Below are positions 35,185 through 43,707 of a stretch of 64,000 nucleotides of DNA, piece by piece. The notes under the pieces were generated by a model that had not been told where the DNA came from, did not search any database, and worked only from the letters and a program-made list of their open reading frames with translations. The DNA comes from Novosphingobium subterraneum. Lineage in GTDB: Bacteria > Pseudomonadota > Alphaproteobacteria > Sphingomonadales > Sphingomonadaceae. Each line of letters begins with the position of its first letter. Position 1 is the stretch's first letter. The position numbers were made by a program, and so were the translations under genes. The stretch spans positions 52,512 through 116,511 of the forward strand of contig NZ_JRVC01000018.1 of the NCBI RefSeq assembly GCF_000807925.1, read 5' to 3'.

Positions 35185-35721
35185 TCAGCCTTTGACTTTC
35201 GACGCGAAGCTCTTGCGCAGCTTCATCAGCTTGGGCGGGATTACGGCGAGGCAGTAGGGGTTCCGCTGGCCTTCGCCTTCCCAATATTCCTGGTGATAGT
35301 CCTCGGCCGGATACCAGGTTGCCATCGGTTCGATCGTGGTGACGATGGGCCCCGGCCAATCGGGCTGGGCGCGTTCGATCGCCGCCTCCATTGCCGCCTT
35401 CTGCGCCTCGTCCGCCGGGAACATGGCCGAACGGTACTGCGTGCCGACGTCGTTCCCCTGGCGGTTCAGTTGCGTCGGATCGTGCGTCGCCAGGAAGATA
35501 TCGAGGATCTGGTCGAGGCTGATCGTTTCGGGATTGAACGTCACGCGGATAGCTTCGGCATGTCCGGTGTTGCCGGAACAGACCTGCTTGTAGGTCGGGT
35601 TCTCGACCGTACCGCCGATGTAGCCGCTCTCGACATTGCTCACGCCGATGACGTCGCTGAACACTGCCTCGGTGCACCAGAAGCATCCCCCTGCGAGGAT
35701 GGCCGTTGCTTGTTCGCTCAT
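35185..35721 (-). CDS. msrA: Peptide-methionine (S)-S-oxide reductase
   Basis: This is a 178-residue oxidative repair enzyme. The catalytic motif is AGGCFWCTEAVF, followed by VSNVESGYIGGTVENPTYKQVC and the C-terminal EDYHQEYW. It reduces methionine S-sulfoxide in proteins. It is a single gene with no operon partner. Confidence 0.96.
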   Translation of the reverse strand: MSEQATAILAGGCFWCTEAVFSDVIGVSNVESGYIGGTVENPTYKQVCSGNTGHAEAIRVTFNPETISLDQILDIFLATHDPTQLNRQGNDVGTQYRSAMFPADEAQKAAMEAAIERAQPDWPGPIVTTIEPMATWYPAEDYHQEYWEGEGQRNPYCLAVIPPKLMKLRKSFASKVKG

Positions 35722-35798
35722 GCGCTATATTCTCCTGAATTGAGTGAGAGATAAGCACGCCTCCCCCGCTTGTCACCGGCCCGAAGGAGAATCTCCCC

Positions 35799-36656
35799 AT
35801 GCGTTCATTGAGCCTTGCCTTGCTTGCTGCCGTTGCTGGCAGCAGCCTTGCCAATCCCGTAATGGCAGAGACTGCGAAGACGGCATCGGCCATGATCGAA
35901 CCGGCCCTTGCCGCCGCAATCGCTGACCCCTTGCGCGAAAAGGACCGTGCCCGTGACGTCTATCGCAAGCCTGCGGAGACGCTGAGCTTCTTTCAGGTTT
36001 CGCCGACGATGAAGGTGGGCGAATATGCGCCGGGCGGCGGCTGGTATTCGCGTCTGCTCGGGCTCTATCTCGGCCCGAAGGGCAAGCTGGTCGGTCTGTA
36101 CTTCGACCCCACGTCGAGTGCGTTCGGCGACAAGATGAAGGCGGGCATCCGCGAAGGCGCGACCAAGTATCCGGCGGAGGTTGCGGAATGGTCGGGCCAA
36201 CCGGCTGAGCGCTTCTCGGCCTTCACCCTCGATGTCGTTCCCGACAGCGAAAAGGGCACGTTCGACCGCATCCTCGTCATGCGCATGATGCACAACCTGC
36301 TGCGCTGGAACCTTGCCGCGCACGAGATCAAGCAGATGCGCGAGCTGCTGAAGCCCGATGGCATGATCGGCATCGAGCAGCACCGCGCCAAGCCTGATGC
36401 GCCCTACTCCTTCACCGACGGTTCGAAGGGCTACCTGCGCGAAGCCGACGTGATCAAGTTCATGGAGATCAACGGCTTCACCTTTGTCGGCAAGAGCGAG
36501 GCCAACGCCAACCCCAAGGACCCGGCGAACTGGCCAAACGGCGTCTGGACCCTGCCACCGCAGCTGGGCGGCAATCCGGACGAGGCCACCAAGGCCAAGC
36601 TGCAGGCCATCGGCGAGAGCGACCGCATGACCCTGCTGTTCCGCAAGCGTCCCTGA
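35799..36656 (+). CDS. Secreted methyltransferase-like protein (COG4798 type)
   Basis: This is a 285-residue protein with a signal peptide (MRSLSLALLAAVAGSSLANPVMA). A methyltransferase-like Rossmann domain follows: VGEYAPGGGWYSRLLGLYL, FDRILVMRMMHNLL and KPDGMIGIEQHR. The family is widespread and exported, and its substrate is unknown; an exported SAM-dependent enzyme is unusual, because no SAM source is known in the periplasm. Confidence 0.88.
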   Translation: MRSLSLALLAAVAGSSLANPVMAETAKTASAMIEPALAAAIADPLREKDRARDVYRKPAETLSFFQVSPTMKVGEYAPGGGWYSRLLGLYLGPKGKLVGLYFDPTSSAFGDKMKAGIREGATKYPAEVAEWSGQPAERFSAFTLDVVPDSEKGTFDRILVMRMMHNLLRWNLAAHEIKQMRELLKPDGMIGIEQHRAKPDAPYSFTDGSKGYLREADVIKFMEINGFTFVGKSEANANPKDPANWPNGVWTLPPQLGGNPDEATKAKLQAIGESDRMTLLFRKRP

Positions 36657-36718
36657 TCTTGCGTTGATCGCAAACGGCGGCGGTTGAATTGCCGGGGCAG
36701 GGGCCTTAGGTCCCACCC

Positions 36719-37567
36719 ATGACCACGATCTCCGTCGCCGCCCTGCAACTCGCCCTTCCCGGGGGCGAGGCCGAGAATATCGCCGCCACTGCCGCGCTGG
36801 TGGAAGAGGCCGCGCGTGGCGGCGCGCAGATCGTGCTGCCGCCCGAACTCTTCGCCGGGCCCTATTTCTGCAAGGTCGAGGACGAGGCCCTGTTCTCGAT
36901 GGCCTATCCGCTCGATGCGGACCCGTCGGTGCGCGAGATGCGCAAGCTCGCCAAGGCGCACGGCATTGCCATCCCCACCAGCTTCTTCGAGCGCGACGGG
37001 CACCACTACTACAACACGCTGGCGATGATTGGCCCGGATGGCGAAGTCATGGGCATCTATCGCAAGAGCCACATTCCCGATGGCCCCGGCTATGAGGAGA
37101 AGTACTACTTCCGCCCCGGCAACACCGGCTTCAAGGTGTGGGACGTTTTCGGCACGCGCATCGGCGTGGGCGTGTGCTGGGACCAGTGGTATCCCGAATG
37201 CGCCCGCGCCATGGCGCTGATGGGGGCAGAGCTGCTGTTCTACCCCACCGCAATCGGCAGCGAACCCTATGACGCCGATCTCGACACCAGCCGCATGTGG
37301 CGCCGCGCGATGATCGGCCATTCCGTCTCCAACTGCATGCCGGTCATCGCCGCCAATCGCATCGGGACCGAAGATGGCCAGCGTTTTTACGGGCACAGCT
37401 TCATTTCTGACGAATGGGGCGATTACCTTGCGGAGTTCGGCGCCAGCGAAACCGGTGTGCTGCACGGGACGATCGACCTCAAGCGCGCTTCCACGCACCG
37501 TGCTGGCATGGGCTTCTTCCGCGATCGCCGCCCGCAGCTTTACGGCCGGCTTGCCGAGGACATCTGA
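36719..37567 (+). CDS. aguB: N-carbamoylputrescine amidase
   Basis: This is a 282-residue carbon-nitrogen hydrolase. The catalytic triad is in LPPELFAGPYF (Glu), IYRKSHIPDGPGY (Lys) and GVGVCWDQWYPE (Cys). It converts N-carbamoylputrescine to putrescine, CO2 and ammonia in the arginine-to-putrescine route. Agmatine deiminase (aguA) is not adjacent. It is followed almost immediately by folK. Confidence 0.93.
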   Translation: MTTISVAALQLALPGGEAENIAATAALVEEAARGGAQIVLPPELFAGPYFCKVEDEALFSMAYPLDADPSVREMRKLAKAHGIAIPTSFFERDGHHYYNTLAMIGPDGEVMGIYRKSHIPDGPGYEEKYYFRPGNTGFKVWDVFGTRIGVGVCWDQWYPECARAMALMGAELLFYPTAIGSEPYDADLDTSRMWRRAMIGHSVSNCMPVIAANRIGTEDGQRFYGHSFISDEWGDYLAEFGASETGVLHGTIDLKRASTHRAGMGFFRDRRPQLYGRLAEDI

Positions 37568-37569
37568 GC

Positions 37570-38073
37570 CTGCACCGCTACATCGTGGCGCTCGGCTCGA
37601 ACCAGCGCCATCCGCGCCATGGCGATCCTTCGGCGATCCTGTGGGCGGCGCTGGATGAGATCGGGCGGCGCAACTGCAGGATCGATGCGGTGTCCCCGAC
37701 GATCCGCAGCAGGCCGATAGGTCCGTCGCAGCGCGTCTATTGCAACGGCATCGCTGTGGTTTCGACCGGTCTCGAACCCCACGAGCTGCTGGACGAACTG
37801 CAGGCTGTGGAAGCCCTGTTCGGACGTCGCCGACAAGGGCAGCGCTGGCGCTCGCGCACGCTCGATCTCGACATTGTCTTGTGGTCCGGCGGGTGCTGGG
37901 CGGACGAGAGCCTGATCATCCCGCACCCCGAATTCCGCAAGCGCGATTTCGTGCTGGGTCCGGCGGCGCGCGTTGCCGCTGGCTGGCGCGATCCGATTAC
38001 CGGACTGACAGTGCAGCAGTTGCATCACCGGCTCGCCAAAGGCTTGACCCGCTCGCCCACGCCCCCTAGGTGA
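37570..38073 (+). CDS. folK: 2-amino-4-hydroxy-6-hydroxymethyldihydropteridine pyrophosphokinase
   Basis: This is a folate biosynthesis kinase of about 167 residues. Motifs HRYIVALGSNQRHPRHG, RWRSRTLDLDIVLW and IPHPEFRKRDFVLGP are diagnostic. The start is odd: no ATG, GTG or TTG lies in frame where the family starts. A CTG at 37570, three bases after the aguB stop, precedes the conserved HRYIVALGSN. The GTG at 37585 would remove the first strand. The upstream part of the open frame lies inside aguB. Confidence 0.88.
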   Translation: MHRYIVALGSNQRHPRHGDPSAILWAALDEIGRRNCRIDAVSPTIRSRPIGPSQRVYCNGIAVVSTGLEPHELLDELQAVEALFGRRRQGQRWRSRTLDLDIVLWSGGCWADESLIIPHPEFRKRDFVLGPAARVAAGWRDPITGLTVQQLHHRLAKGLTRSPTPPR

Positions 38074-38111
38074 CGCGCCACGCCTGACGCGCGATCCGCG
38101 TCAATGCAGGC

Positions 38112-38187
38112 GGGCCCTTAGCTCAGTCGGTAGAGCAACTGACTTTTAATCAGTAGGTCGCTGGTTCGAACCCAGCAGGGCTCACCA
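38112..38187 (+). tRNA. tRNA-Lys (anticodon TTT)
   Basis: This is a complete 76-nt cloverleaf with encoded CCA. The acceptor stem is GGGCCCT/AGGGCTC with one G-U pair, the anticodon loop is CTTTTAA, and the T-arm is GCTGG-TTCGAAC-CCAGC. Its 3' end overlaps the first base copy of the island repeat (38171-38189). Confidence 0.97.
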
Positions 38188-38189
38188 TT
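38171..38189 (+). repeat. Direct repeat at tRNA-Lys 3' end (att-like, left)
   Basis: CCCAGCAGGGCTCACCATT covers the tRNA 3' end with its CCA plus two more bases. It recurs exactly at 46792-46810. This is the usual arrangement where a tyrosine integrase used a tRNA gene as attB. Confidence 0.85.
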
Positions 38190-38286
38190 ACAGATCCGCA
38201 GTGATGCCGAATTGCAGAGCTATCGCAAGTGGCCTGCTGGTCGCTCTAAGCCGGACTCTTTTCCATCTCCCGTTTGCCACGTGAAT

Positions 38287-38312
38287 GGGGCGACGGTGAG
38301 GGCCGCCGCCCC
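38287..38312. terminator. Hairpin downstream of the tauD-like gene
   Basis: A GGGGCG-a-CGG stem pairs with CCG-c-CGCCCC around a 6-nt loop, with one internal mismatch. It lies 10 bp after the tauD-like stop (minus strand). No T-tract. Confidence 0.5.
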
Positions 38313-38321
38313 TGCCGGCCC

Positions 38322-39275
38322 TCAGGCAGGCTGGTATTGCGTGGCCCTTTCCTTGCGAACGGTGCGGCTGTTGCGACCGTCGATGCCAACCGGCACTTCG
38401 CCCGCGATTGTCGCGCGGCGCAGGGTGCGGCGTTGCAGGCCGAAGTCGGCGACGGCGCGGTGCTGGGTCGACTGGTTGTCCCAGAAGGCCACGTCACCGG
38501 GCTGCCAGCGCCAGCGCACGACGTTCTCGGGACGGGTGATGTGGTCCTGCAGGATCTGGAACAGGCGCGAAGAGTCAGCCTGGTTCAGCCCGACGAACTG
38601 CTTGACGAAATGGCCCAGCAGCAGGCTGCGCTGTCCCGAGACGGGATGGACGCGGACCACCGGGTGCTCGGTTTCGTAGACGGTCGAGGCGAAGACGTTC
38701 TTCTGGAACAGCTGCCGTTCCTTCTCCACCGCGTCACCCTTCGGCGCGTTCGAGAGGACCGCTGCGTAGTCGTAGAGGTTGGTGTGGACTGCCCAAAGGT
38801 TGTTCACCAGCTGGCGCAGCGTTTCAGGGAGGCTTTCGTAAGCTGTCTCGCCATTGGCCCAGACGGTATCGCCACCGGCTTCGGGAATGGTGATCGCGCG
38901 CAGGATCGAGCCCTTGGGATAGGCATCGACGAACGTCACGTCGGTATGCCAGCTCGAGGCGGCGTAGCCTTCCTTGCTGTCGAGTTCGAGCAGGTAGCGC
39001 GAACCCTCGGCCACCGGCACGGTGGGATGTGCCACCGGATCGCCGAAAAGCGAGGCGAAGCCTTCGTGGCGTGCGTCGTCCAGTTCCTTCTGGCCACGGA
39101 AGAAGACGACCTTGTGGCGCACGACCGCGTCCTTGATCGCCTGCACGGTCTCCGCGCCGAGATCGCCGGAAAGGGTCACCCCGCGGATTTCGGCACCGAT
39201 CGTCCCGGTGATCGGAACGATGTCGAGCGGGGAGTTCGGGTCCTTGGCATTGGCATAGGTGGTGATGGCATTCAT
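38322..39275 (-). CDS. TauD/TfdA-type Fe(II)/2-oxoglutarate dioxygenase (alkylsulfatase-like)
   Basis: This is a 317-residue enzyme. The iron ligands are His110 and Asp112 in SSWHTDVTF and His272 in STQHRAV; the oxoglutarate-binding Arg follows in QRRTLRRA. The family hydroxylates taurine, alkyl sulfates or phenoxyacetates next to a heteroatom so that sulfite or sulfate is released. With a sulfatase in the same island, an alkyl sulfate or sulfonate substrate is the best guess. It is the last gene of the small ORF-TonB receptor-MFS-dioxygenase run. Confidence 0.9.
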   Translation of the reverse strand: MNAITTYANAKDPNSPLDIVPITGTIGAEIRGVTLSGDLGAETVQAIKDAVVRHKVVFFRGQKELDDARHEGFASLFGDPVAHPTVPVAEGSRYLLELDSKEGYAASSWHTDVTFVDAYPKGSILRAITIPEAGGDTVWANGETAYESLPETLRQLVNNLWAVHTNLYDYAAVLSNAPKGDAVEKERQLFQKNVFASTVYETEHPVVRVHPVSGQRSLLLGHFVKQFVGLNQADSSRLFQILQDHITRPENVVRWRWQPGDVAFWDNQSTQHRAVADFGLQRRTLRRATIAGEVPVGIDGRNSRTVRKERATQYQPA

Positions 39276-39311
39276 GTGGGTTACTCCTACTTGGGGTAAG
39301 GATTTGGGGTG

Positions 39312-40673
39312 TTATTCGGCGGGCTGGAGCGCGGGGTCGGCGGCGGTGTCCAACTGGCGGCGAATGGCGTTGTGCTGTTCGGCATCGAGCGCGAAGCCCG
39401 ATATGACGGCAGCGGAGATGGCATGGGCGAGGGCCGGTCCGGTCGCGAAGACAAGCAACAGGCCGTTCAACGCCTCAGGAGAGTTTGCGGCGGACTTCGG
39501 ATCGAAGCCCAGCCACGCGATCAGCGGCAGGGCGATGCCTGCGGCAATCGCACCGCCGATCTTGTCGGCCAGGGCAAAGACTGAATAGTAAAGGCCGGCG
39601 CGCTCCTCGCCGGTCTCGGCGCGGTGCTTGTCGGCAACGTCGGCGACCATCGAGCGCAGCATGATGTTGCCTGAGCCCTGGGTGATCCCCTGAGCAAAGG
39701 CGAGCGCAAGGACCAGCCAGAACCGGTCGGGCGTGGTCAGCACCAGCGCGAGGTTGATCAGTGCCTGCAGCACTTCGGCGAGAATGGCAGCCCGGCGCTT
39801 GCCCAGGGATACACCGATGCGCTGCCAGATCGGCGCGGCGAGCATGCCGAAGGCGTATTGGAACAGGAACAGTCCTGCACCCCATTCAGGCCTTCCGAGA
39901 TAGAAGGTCACGTAGAACAGCAAAAGCGTCGTGCGGATGCCCTGTCCTGCCCGGACTGCGGCGTCCGAAGCGAGGACGCGCAGCAGCAGCGGGTTGCCGA
40001 GCACCGCGCGCGCGGCGGCCAGTGGCGACAGCGGGAGTGCCAGAGCAGCAGGCGCGCTGTCATCGCGATTGGACAGCGTCAGCCACAGCGCCGGGATAGC
40101 GGCAGCGAGGACAAGCGAACCGAACAGCGTCAGTTGCAACTGACCGTCACCGGGTCGCAGATGCTGGGCGAGTGCCGCGAGCGCAAGGGCACCTACCAGC
40201 GCAATCGACTGCCACAGTGTAAAGGTTGATGCCGCGCGGGTCCGGTCGTGATAGCCGGTGGCGATCTCGCCGCTCCACGCCAGCAGCGGCGTGGAGAGAA
40301 GCGCAAGGCCGATGTAATAGGCGGCCAGTGCAGCAATCAGCCAGCCAACGCCGAGGTTCGCAGGCGGGAAGAACAGCATCGCGCTGCCAGCGACGAACAA
40401 GGATCCCCCGCCCGCTACCCACGGTCGCCGCCTGCCGAAGCGGCTCTGCGTGCGGTCGCTCAATGCGCCGACTATCGGGTCGAGCGCGCAGTTGAGCAAC
40501 TGGCCCGCCAGATACAGCGTCCCTACCAGCGTCAGTGGCACACCATAGTCTCGCGCAAGAATGGCGGGGAGCCAGGCAGCAACTGGCTGAGCAGCAGCGG
40601 TGACCGGCACGTAGATCGCAGCAAGGCGGTGGTAGCTACCAGAAGGCGAACTGACGGGGGATCCTGTTGTCAT
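39312..40673 (-). CDS. MFS transporter, GPH (sugar:cation symporter)-like
   Basis: This is a 453-residue carrier with twelve membrane segments. The segment LNCALDPIVGALSDRTQSRF with GRRRPWVAGG is the hallmark of GPH/melibiose-type symporters. It likely brings the TonB-imported compound, or its product, across the inner membrane for the TauD-type enzyme. It lies 10 bp after the TonB receptor and 36 bp before the dioxygenase. Confidence 0.9.
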   Translation of the reverse strand: MTTGSPVSSPSGSYHRLAAIYVPVTAAAQPVAAWLPAILARDYGVPLTLVGTLYLAGQLLNCALDPIVGALSDRTQSRFGRRRPWVAGGGSLFVAGSAMLFFPPANLGVGWLIAALAAYYIGLALLSTPLLAWSGEIATGYHDRTRAASTFTLWQSIALVGALALAALAQHLRPGDGQLQLTLFGSLVLAAAIPALWLTLSNRDDSAPAALALPLSPLAAARAVLGNPLLLRVLASDAAVRAGQGIRTTLLLFYVTFYLGRPEWGAGLFLFQYAFGMLAAPIWQRIGVSLGKRRAAILAEVLQALINLALVLTTPDRFWLVLALAFAQGITQGSGNIMLRSMVADVADKHRAETGEERAGLYYSVFALADKIGGAIAAGIALPLIAWLGFDPKSAANSPEALNGLLLVFATGPALAHAISAAVISGFALDAEQHNAIRRQLDTAADPALQPAE

Positions 40674-40683
40674 GCGGCCAGCC

Positions 40684-43092
40684 TCACAGTCGCGTCCGCA
40701 ACGTCACACCATAAGTGCGTGGCTCGCCCACCTGGGCAGTGACCACGCCGGTGTTGCCGGCGGAGAGGTTGAGGAAATAGTCTTCGTTGAGCAGGTTGCG
40801 CGCCCAGACCGACAGGTCCCACAACCCGTCGTCGGTCTTCAGCCCGATGCGCGCATTGGCGATGCCGAAGCCCGGAACCTGCGCCCATGCGGAGTTGGTT
40901 GCAGATGTATTGAAACTCGAGCGGTGCGCGTAGTCGGCGTGGGCGTAAAGGCTCAGTTCGCGCCCGCCGAGCTCACCCAGCGGCGTGTTGCCGTCGGCAC
41001 CGACTGACCATGCGAACTTCGGAACGCCCGAAAGCGGTTTGCCTGACATGTCCTGGATACCGCCGAGGTTGAGGTTCTCCACCGCCTGCGGTGCGTTGGC
41101 GTACTCGACGTATTTGGCGTCGGTGTAGCTTGCCGATGCGGTGAACGAGAGACTGTCGCTGGCCTGGAAGGCAAGGTCGCCCTCAACTCCGCGCGAACGC
41201 ACCTTGGGGATGTTCGCGATGTATTGGCGCACGTTGACGGTGTTGGGCACCTGTTCGGTGATTGCCGTCTGATAGTCGCGGATCTCGGTCCAGAACGCAG
41301 CAGCATTGAAGGTGGCGCGCCGATCGAGGAACCGGGATTTGAAGCCCAGCTCGAACGCATCAACCTTTTCCGGGGCGACTTCGGGCGCAATGCCGGCGGG
41401 CAGCGCCGTCAGGTTCAGTCCGCCCGACTTGTTGCCGCGCGAATAGCTGCCATAGACGCTCGCGTCCGGCGCAACCTTCCAGTTCAGCGTGACCAGCCCT
41501 GACAGGCTGTTGTCGCTGAATTTCGTCGCGAAGCTTGTCACCGGGTTGAACTGGGTGCGGATCGCGTTGATCGCGGTGACCTGCGCCGCGGTGAAGCCGG
41601 AAAGATCGGCACCATCCACCCAGAACTGGCTGAACGCGCCCGCCTTCTTCTCGTGCGTCCAACGCAGGCCGGTGGTCAGCGTCAGGGCATCGGACATGTG
41701 CCAGTCGGTCTGCCCGAACAGCGCGAATGTGCGCGTTTCCGGCGTCGAGGTCGAATTTGCCTCGAACCCGTTCAGCGCCGCATTGGCGAGGGTCTGGTCG
41801 GCCGCAGGCAGGTTCCACAGCGCGGCAGCCGAGCCATAGCGGGTGGCGCCATAGCCCTTGACGACCTGCCAGAAGTAGTACGCGCCGATCACGTAGTCGA
41901 CCGTGCGGTTGCCCATCGAGGCAAGCCGCAGCTCCTGGCTGAACTGGCGCTGGCGGTTGGCTTGCTGGGCCTTGGTGGTGATGGGCAGCGAGGTGCTGTC
42001 GCCATCGTTGGCCGGGTTCCAGTCCCACCAGCGATAGGCGGTGATGGAGGTCAGGGCCGCGCTGCCGAAGTCCCAGTTGACCTCGCCTGAAACGCCATAG
42101 CCCGCCATGTTCGACTGGTAGTGGCTATCGGCCTCGCCGATGCGGTCGAACGGCCTGAAGGCGGGGAGGGTGTAGCCAGGGAACCGGGCAGCTCGCAGGG
42201 CAAAGTTGTTGGGTATCGTCGCGCCATTGGCATAGGTCGTGTGCAGGTCGGCGAAGACCGAGAGCACGTGATCCTGCTCCTGCTTTGCGTAGTCGCCGAT
42301 GATCCGCACCTCGAAGTCCGGGTCCGGCGTGAACAGCAACTGGCCGCGAATGCTCTCGTTGCGGTAGTTCTGGGCGCGGGTATTGGTGGTCTTGTTGAAC
42401 AGGAAGCCGTCGTTCCCGCTGATCGCGCCGGAGATGCGCACGGCGAGCAGATCGGGCAGGATACCTGCCGAGGCCGAAGCCCGGACTTGCCGGAAGCCGT
42501 AATTGCCGATGCTCGCCTCGCCCGAAAGCTCGGGATCGAAGCTCGGCTTGCGCGAGGTGATGTTGATGACGCCCGAGGTGGTGTTCTTGCCGAACAGCGT
42601 GCCCTGCGGACCGCGCAGCACTTCGATGCTCTGCAGGTCGACGAGGTCGAACTGTGAAAGCCCGACGCGGCCGTAGTAGACGTTGTCGATATAGAAGCCG
42701 ACGCCGTTCTCGAGCCCGTCGTTGGTCAGCGCGACGTTCGAGCCCAGCCCACGGATGTTGATGTTGGTATTGCGCGGATTGAAGCTGAACACCTGCAGGC
42801 TCGGTACCTGCTGCTGGATCTGGCCGAGGGTGAAGTCGCCACGCCTTTCCAACGCGTCGGCGCTGATCACGCTGATGGCGACCGGCACGTCCTGGACATC
42901 CTCGTCGCGGCGGCGCGAGGCGGTGACAACGATGGCTTCACCGGCCTCGCCGGCGTCTTCGGCAGCAACTGCCGGAACCTCGACATCGGCAGGCTGCTCG
43001 GCGGCGAAAGCCGGAGCCGCGCCGATGAGCGAGCCCAAAGCCACGCCTGCAAGGATAAGCTGGCGCTGCTTGAAGAGAAAAACCCTGTTCAT
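40684..43092 (-). CDS. TonB-dependent outer-membrane receptor (island)
   Basis: This is an 802-residue receptor. A signal peptide (LILAGVALGSLIGAAPAFA) is followed by a TonB-box-like EAIVVTASRRR, the plug segment VPVAISVISADALERRG, RGPQGTLFGKNTTSGVI, and a beta-barrel ending in an aromatic-rich strand (PRTYGVTLRTRL). It is homologous to the catechol-siderophore-like receptors used by sphingomonads for organic substrates. The start at 43092 (MNRVFLF) gives a proper signal. The substrate is probably a sulfate ester or sulfonate by context. Confidence 0.93.
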   Translation of the reverse strand: MNRVFLFKQRQLILAGVALGSLIGAAPAFAAEQPADVEVPAVAAEDAGEAGEAIVVTASRRRDEDVQDVPVAISVISADALERRGDFTLGQIQQQVPSLQVFSFNPRNTNINIRGLGSNVALTNDGLENGVGFYIDNVYYGRVGLSQFDLVDLQSIEVLRGPQGTLFGKNTTSGVINITSRKPSFDPELSGEASIGNYGFRQVRASASAGILPDLLAVRISGAISGNDGFLFNKTTNTRAQNYRNESIRGQLLFTPDPDFEVRIIGDYAKQEQDHVLSVFADLHTTYANGATIPNNFALRAARFPGYTLPAFRPFDRIGEADSHYQSNMAGYGVSGEVNWDFGSAALTSITAYRWWDWNPANDGDSTSLPITTKAQQANRQRQFSQELRLASMGNRTVDYVIGAYYFWQVVKGYGATRYGSAAALWNLPAADQTLANAALNGFEANSTSTPETRTFALFGQTDWHMSDALTLTTGLRWTHEKKAGAFSQFWVDGADLSGFTAAQVTAINAIRTQFNPVTSFATKFSDNSLSGLVTLNWKVAPDASVYGSYSRGNKSGGLNLTALPAGIAPEVAPEKVDAFELGFKSRFLDRRATFNAAAFWTEIRDYQTAITEQVPNTVNVRQYIANIPKVRSRGVEGDLAFQASDSLSFTASASYTDAKYVEYANAPQAVENLNLGGIQDMSGKPLSGVPKFAWSVGADGNTPLGELGGRELSLYAHADYAHRSSFNTSATNSAWAQVPGFGIANARIGLKTDDGLWDLSVWARNLLNEDYFLNLSAGNTGVVTAQVGEPRTYGVTLRTRL

Positions 43093-43096
43093 TCCA

Positions 43097-43276
43097 TTAC
43101 TTCCCTGAACCCAAGTGGCTTGCCGCGTCGGGGCGGCGATTGAAGGCAGCGGGAACGGGCACGGCTTCGCGCACGGGGTCGCCGGGGGCGACGCCGCAAA
43201 GGGCAACGATCGACTGTTGCAGGGACGCGGGATACCGGGCCAGTTCCGCAAGGTCGGAGCTGGTTAGCGGTCGCAT
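43097..43276 (-). CDS. Small ORF upstream of the TonB receptor (59 aa)
   Basis: A 59-codon frame starts MRPLTSSDLAELARYPASLQ and ends HLGSGK. GGAGG lies 8 nt upstream of its ATG and about three quarters of its codons end in G or C, like real genes here. It stops 4 bp before the TonB receptor start, so it could be coupled with it. No family is recognised; one cysteine is present. It may be a leader or a small regulatory protein. Confidence 0.5.
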   Translation of the reverse strand: MRPLTSSDLAELARYPASLQQSIVALCGVAPGDPVREAVPVPAAFNRRPDAASHLGSGK

Positions 43277-43406
43277 GACGCATTCCTCCGGGCGGCGACC
43301 GCAAGGGCCGCGCCGAACTGGCGTTATGGTGAGAGAGGCGGACGAGAGCGGACCGCGCCCGGTCGGGGCGGCAGGTCCGTCAATCGTGTCCGGTGGTTTG
43401 CGCGCT

Positions 43407-43433
43407 CTAGGCGCGCGTCATGGGCTTGTGCAT
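43407..43433 (-). CDS. Possible 8-residue leader peptide
   Basis: The frame encodes MHKPMTRA and then stops. AGAGGTG lies just upstream of the ATG. It is on the receptor strand, 130 bp before the 59-codon ORF. Its small size makes chance occurrence possible. Confidence 0.25.
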   Translation of the reverse strand: MHKPMTRA

Positions 43434-43463
43434 CGTATCACCTCTTGATTGGAGGGGAACACG

Positions 43464-43598
43464 ATGCCTGGCGCCGTCGCCCCAGCATCGCGCGCTTTAG
43501 CGGTTGTTCACGCGGAGCAAGCTGCTTCCCATCAAATGCCGCGGATCAGGACCCTGGATGTGCAGGCCGACCTGATCGTCGGATGTCCTGCGGGTTAA
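43464..43598 (+). CDS. Possible 44-residue small ORF
   Basis: The frame begins MPGAVAPASRALAVVHAEQA and ends IVGCPAG. GGAGG lies 8 nt upstream of the ATG. Codon third positions are only moderately GC-rich, so support is weaker than for the 59-codon ORF. No family recognised. It lies 190 bp before the sulfatase. Confidence 0.3.
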   Translation: MPGAVAPASRALAVVHAEQAASHQMPRIRTLDVQADLIVGCPAG

Positions 43599-43611
43599 TC
43601 TCTACTTATCT

Positions 43612-43633
43612 GGTTGAGTGTTCTCGGTCAACC
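43612..43633. promoter_or_regulatory. Inverted repeat, candidate operator
   Basis: GGTTGA-N10-TCAACC is a perfect 6-bp inverted repeat in the divergent control region. Confidence 0.35.
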
Positions 43634-43680
43634 CGGACCTCACCCGTTTGGCGCAAAAGGAAAACTTCCCGACGGACAAG

Positions 43681-43704
43681 ATGAATTGTCTATCGATGCA
43701 ATAG
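43681..43704 (+). CDS. Possible 7-residue Cys/Met leader peptide
   Basis: ATG to TAG encodes MNCLSMQ. Three of its seven residues contain sulfur, which is notable upstream of a sulfatase. It overlaps the inverted repeat at 43687-43707. The ribosome site is weak, so this may be chance. Confidence 0.22.
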   Translation: MNCLSMQ

Positions 43705-43707
43705 ACA
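43687..43707. promoter_or_regulatory. Inverted repeat, candidate operator
   Basis: TGTCTAT-N7-ATAGACA is a perfect 7-bp inverted repeat, 81 bp upstream of the sulfatase start. Its T-N-A dyad spacing would suit a LysR-type regulator such as a CysB-like protein; none is encoded in the island. Confidence 0.4.
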
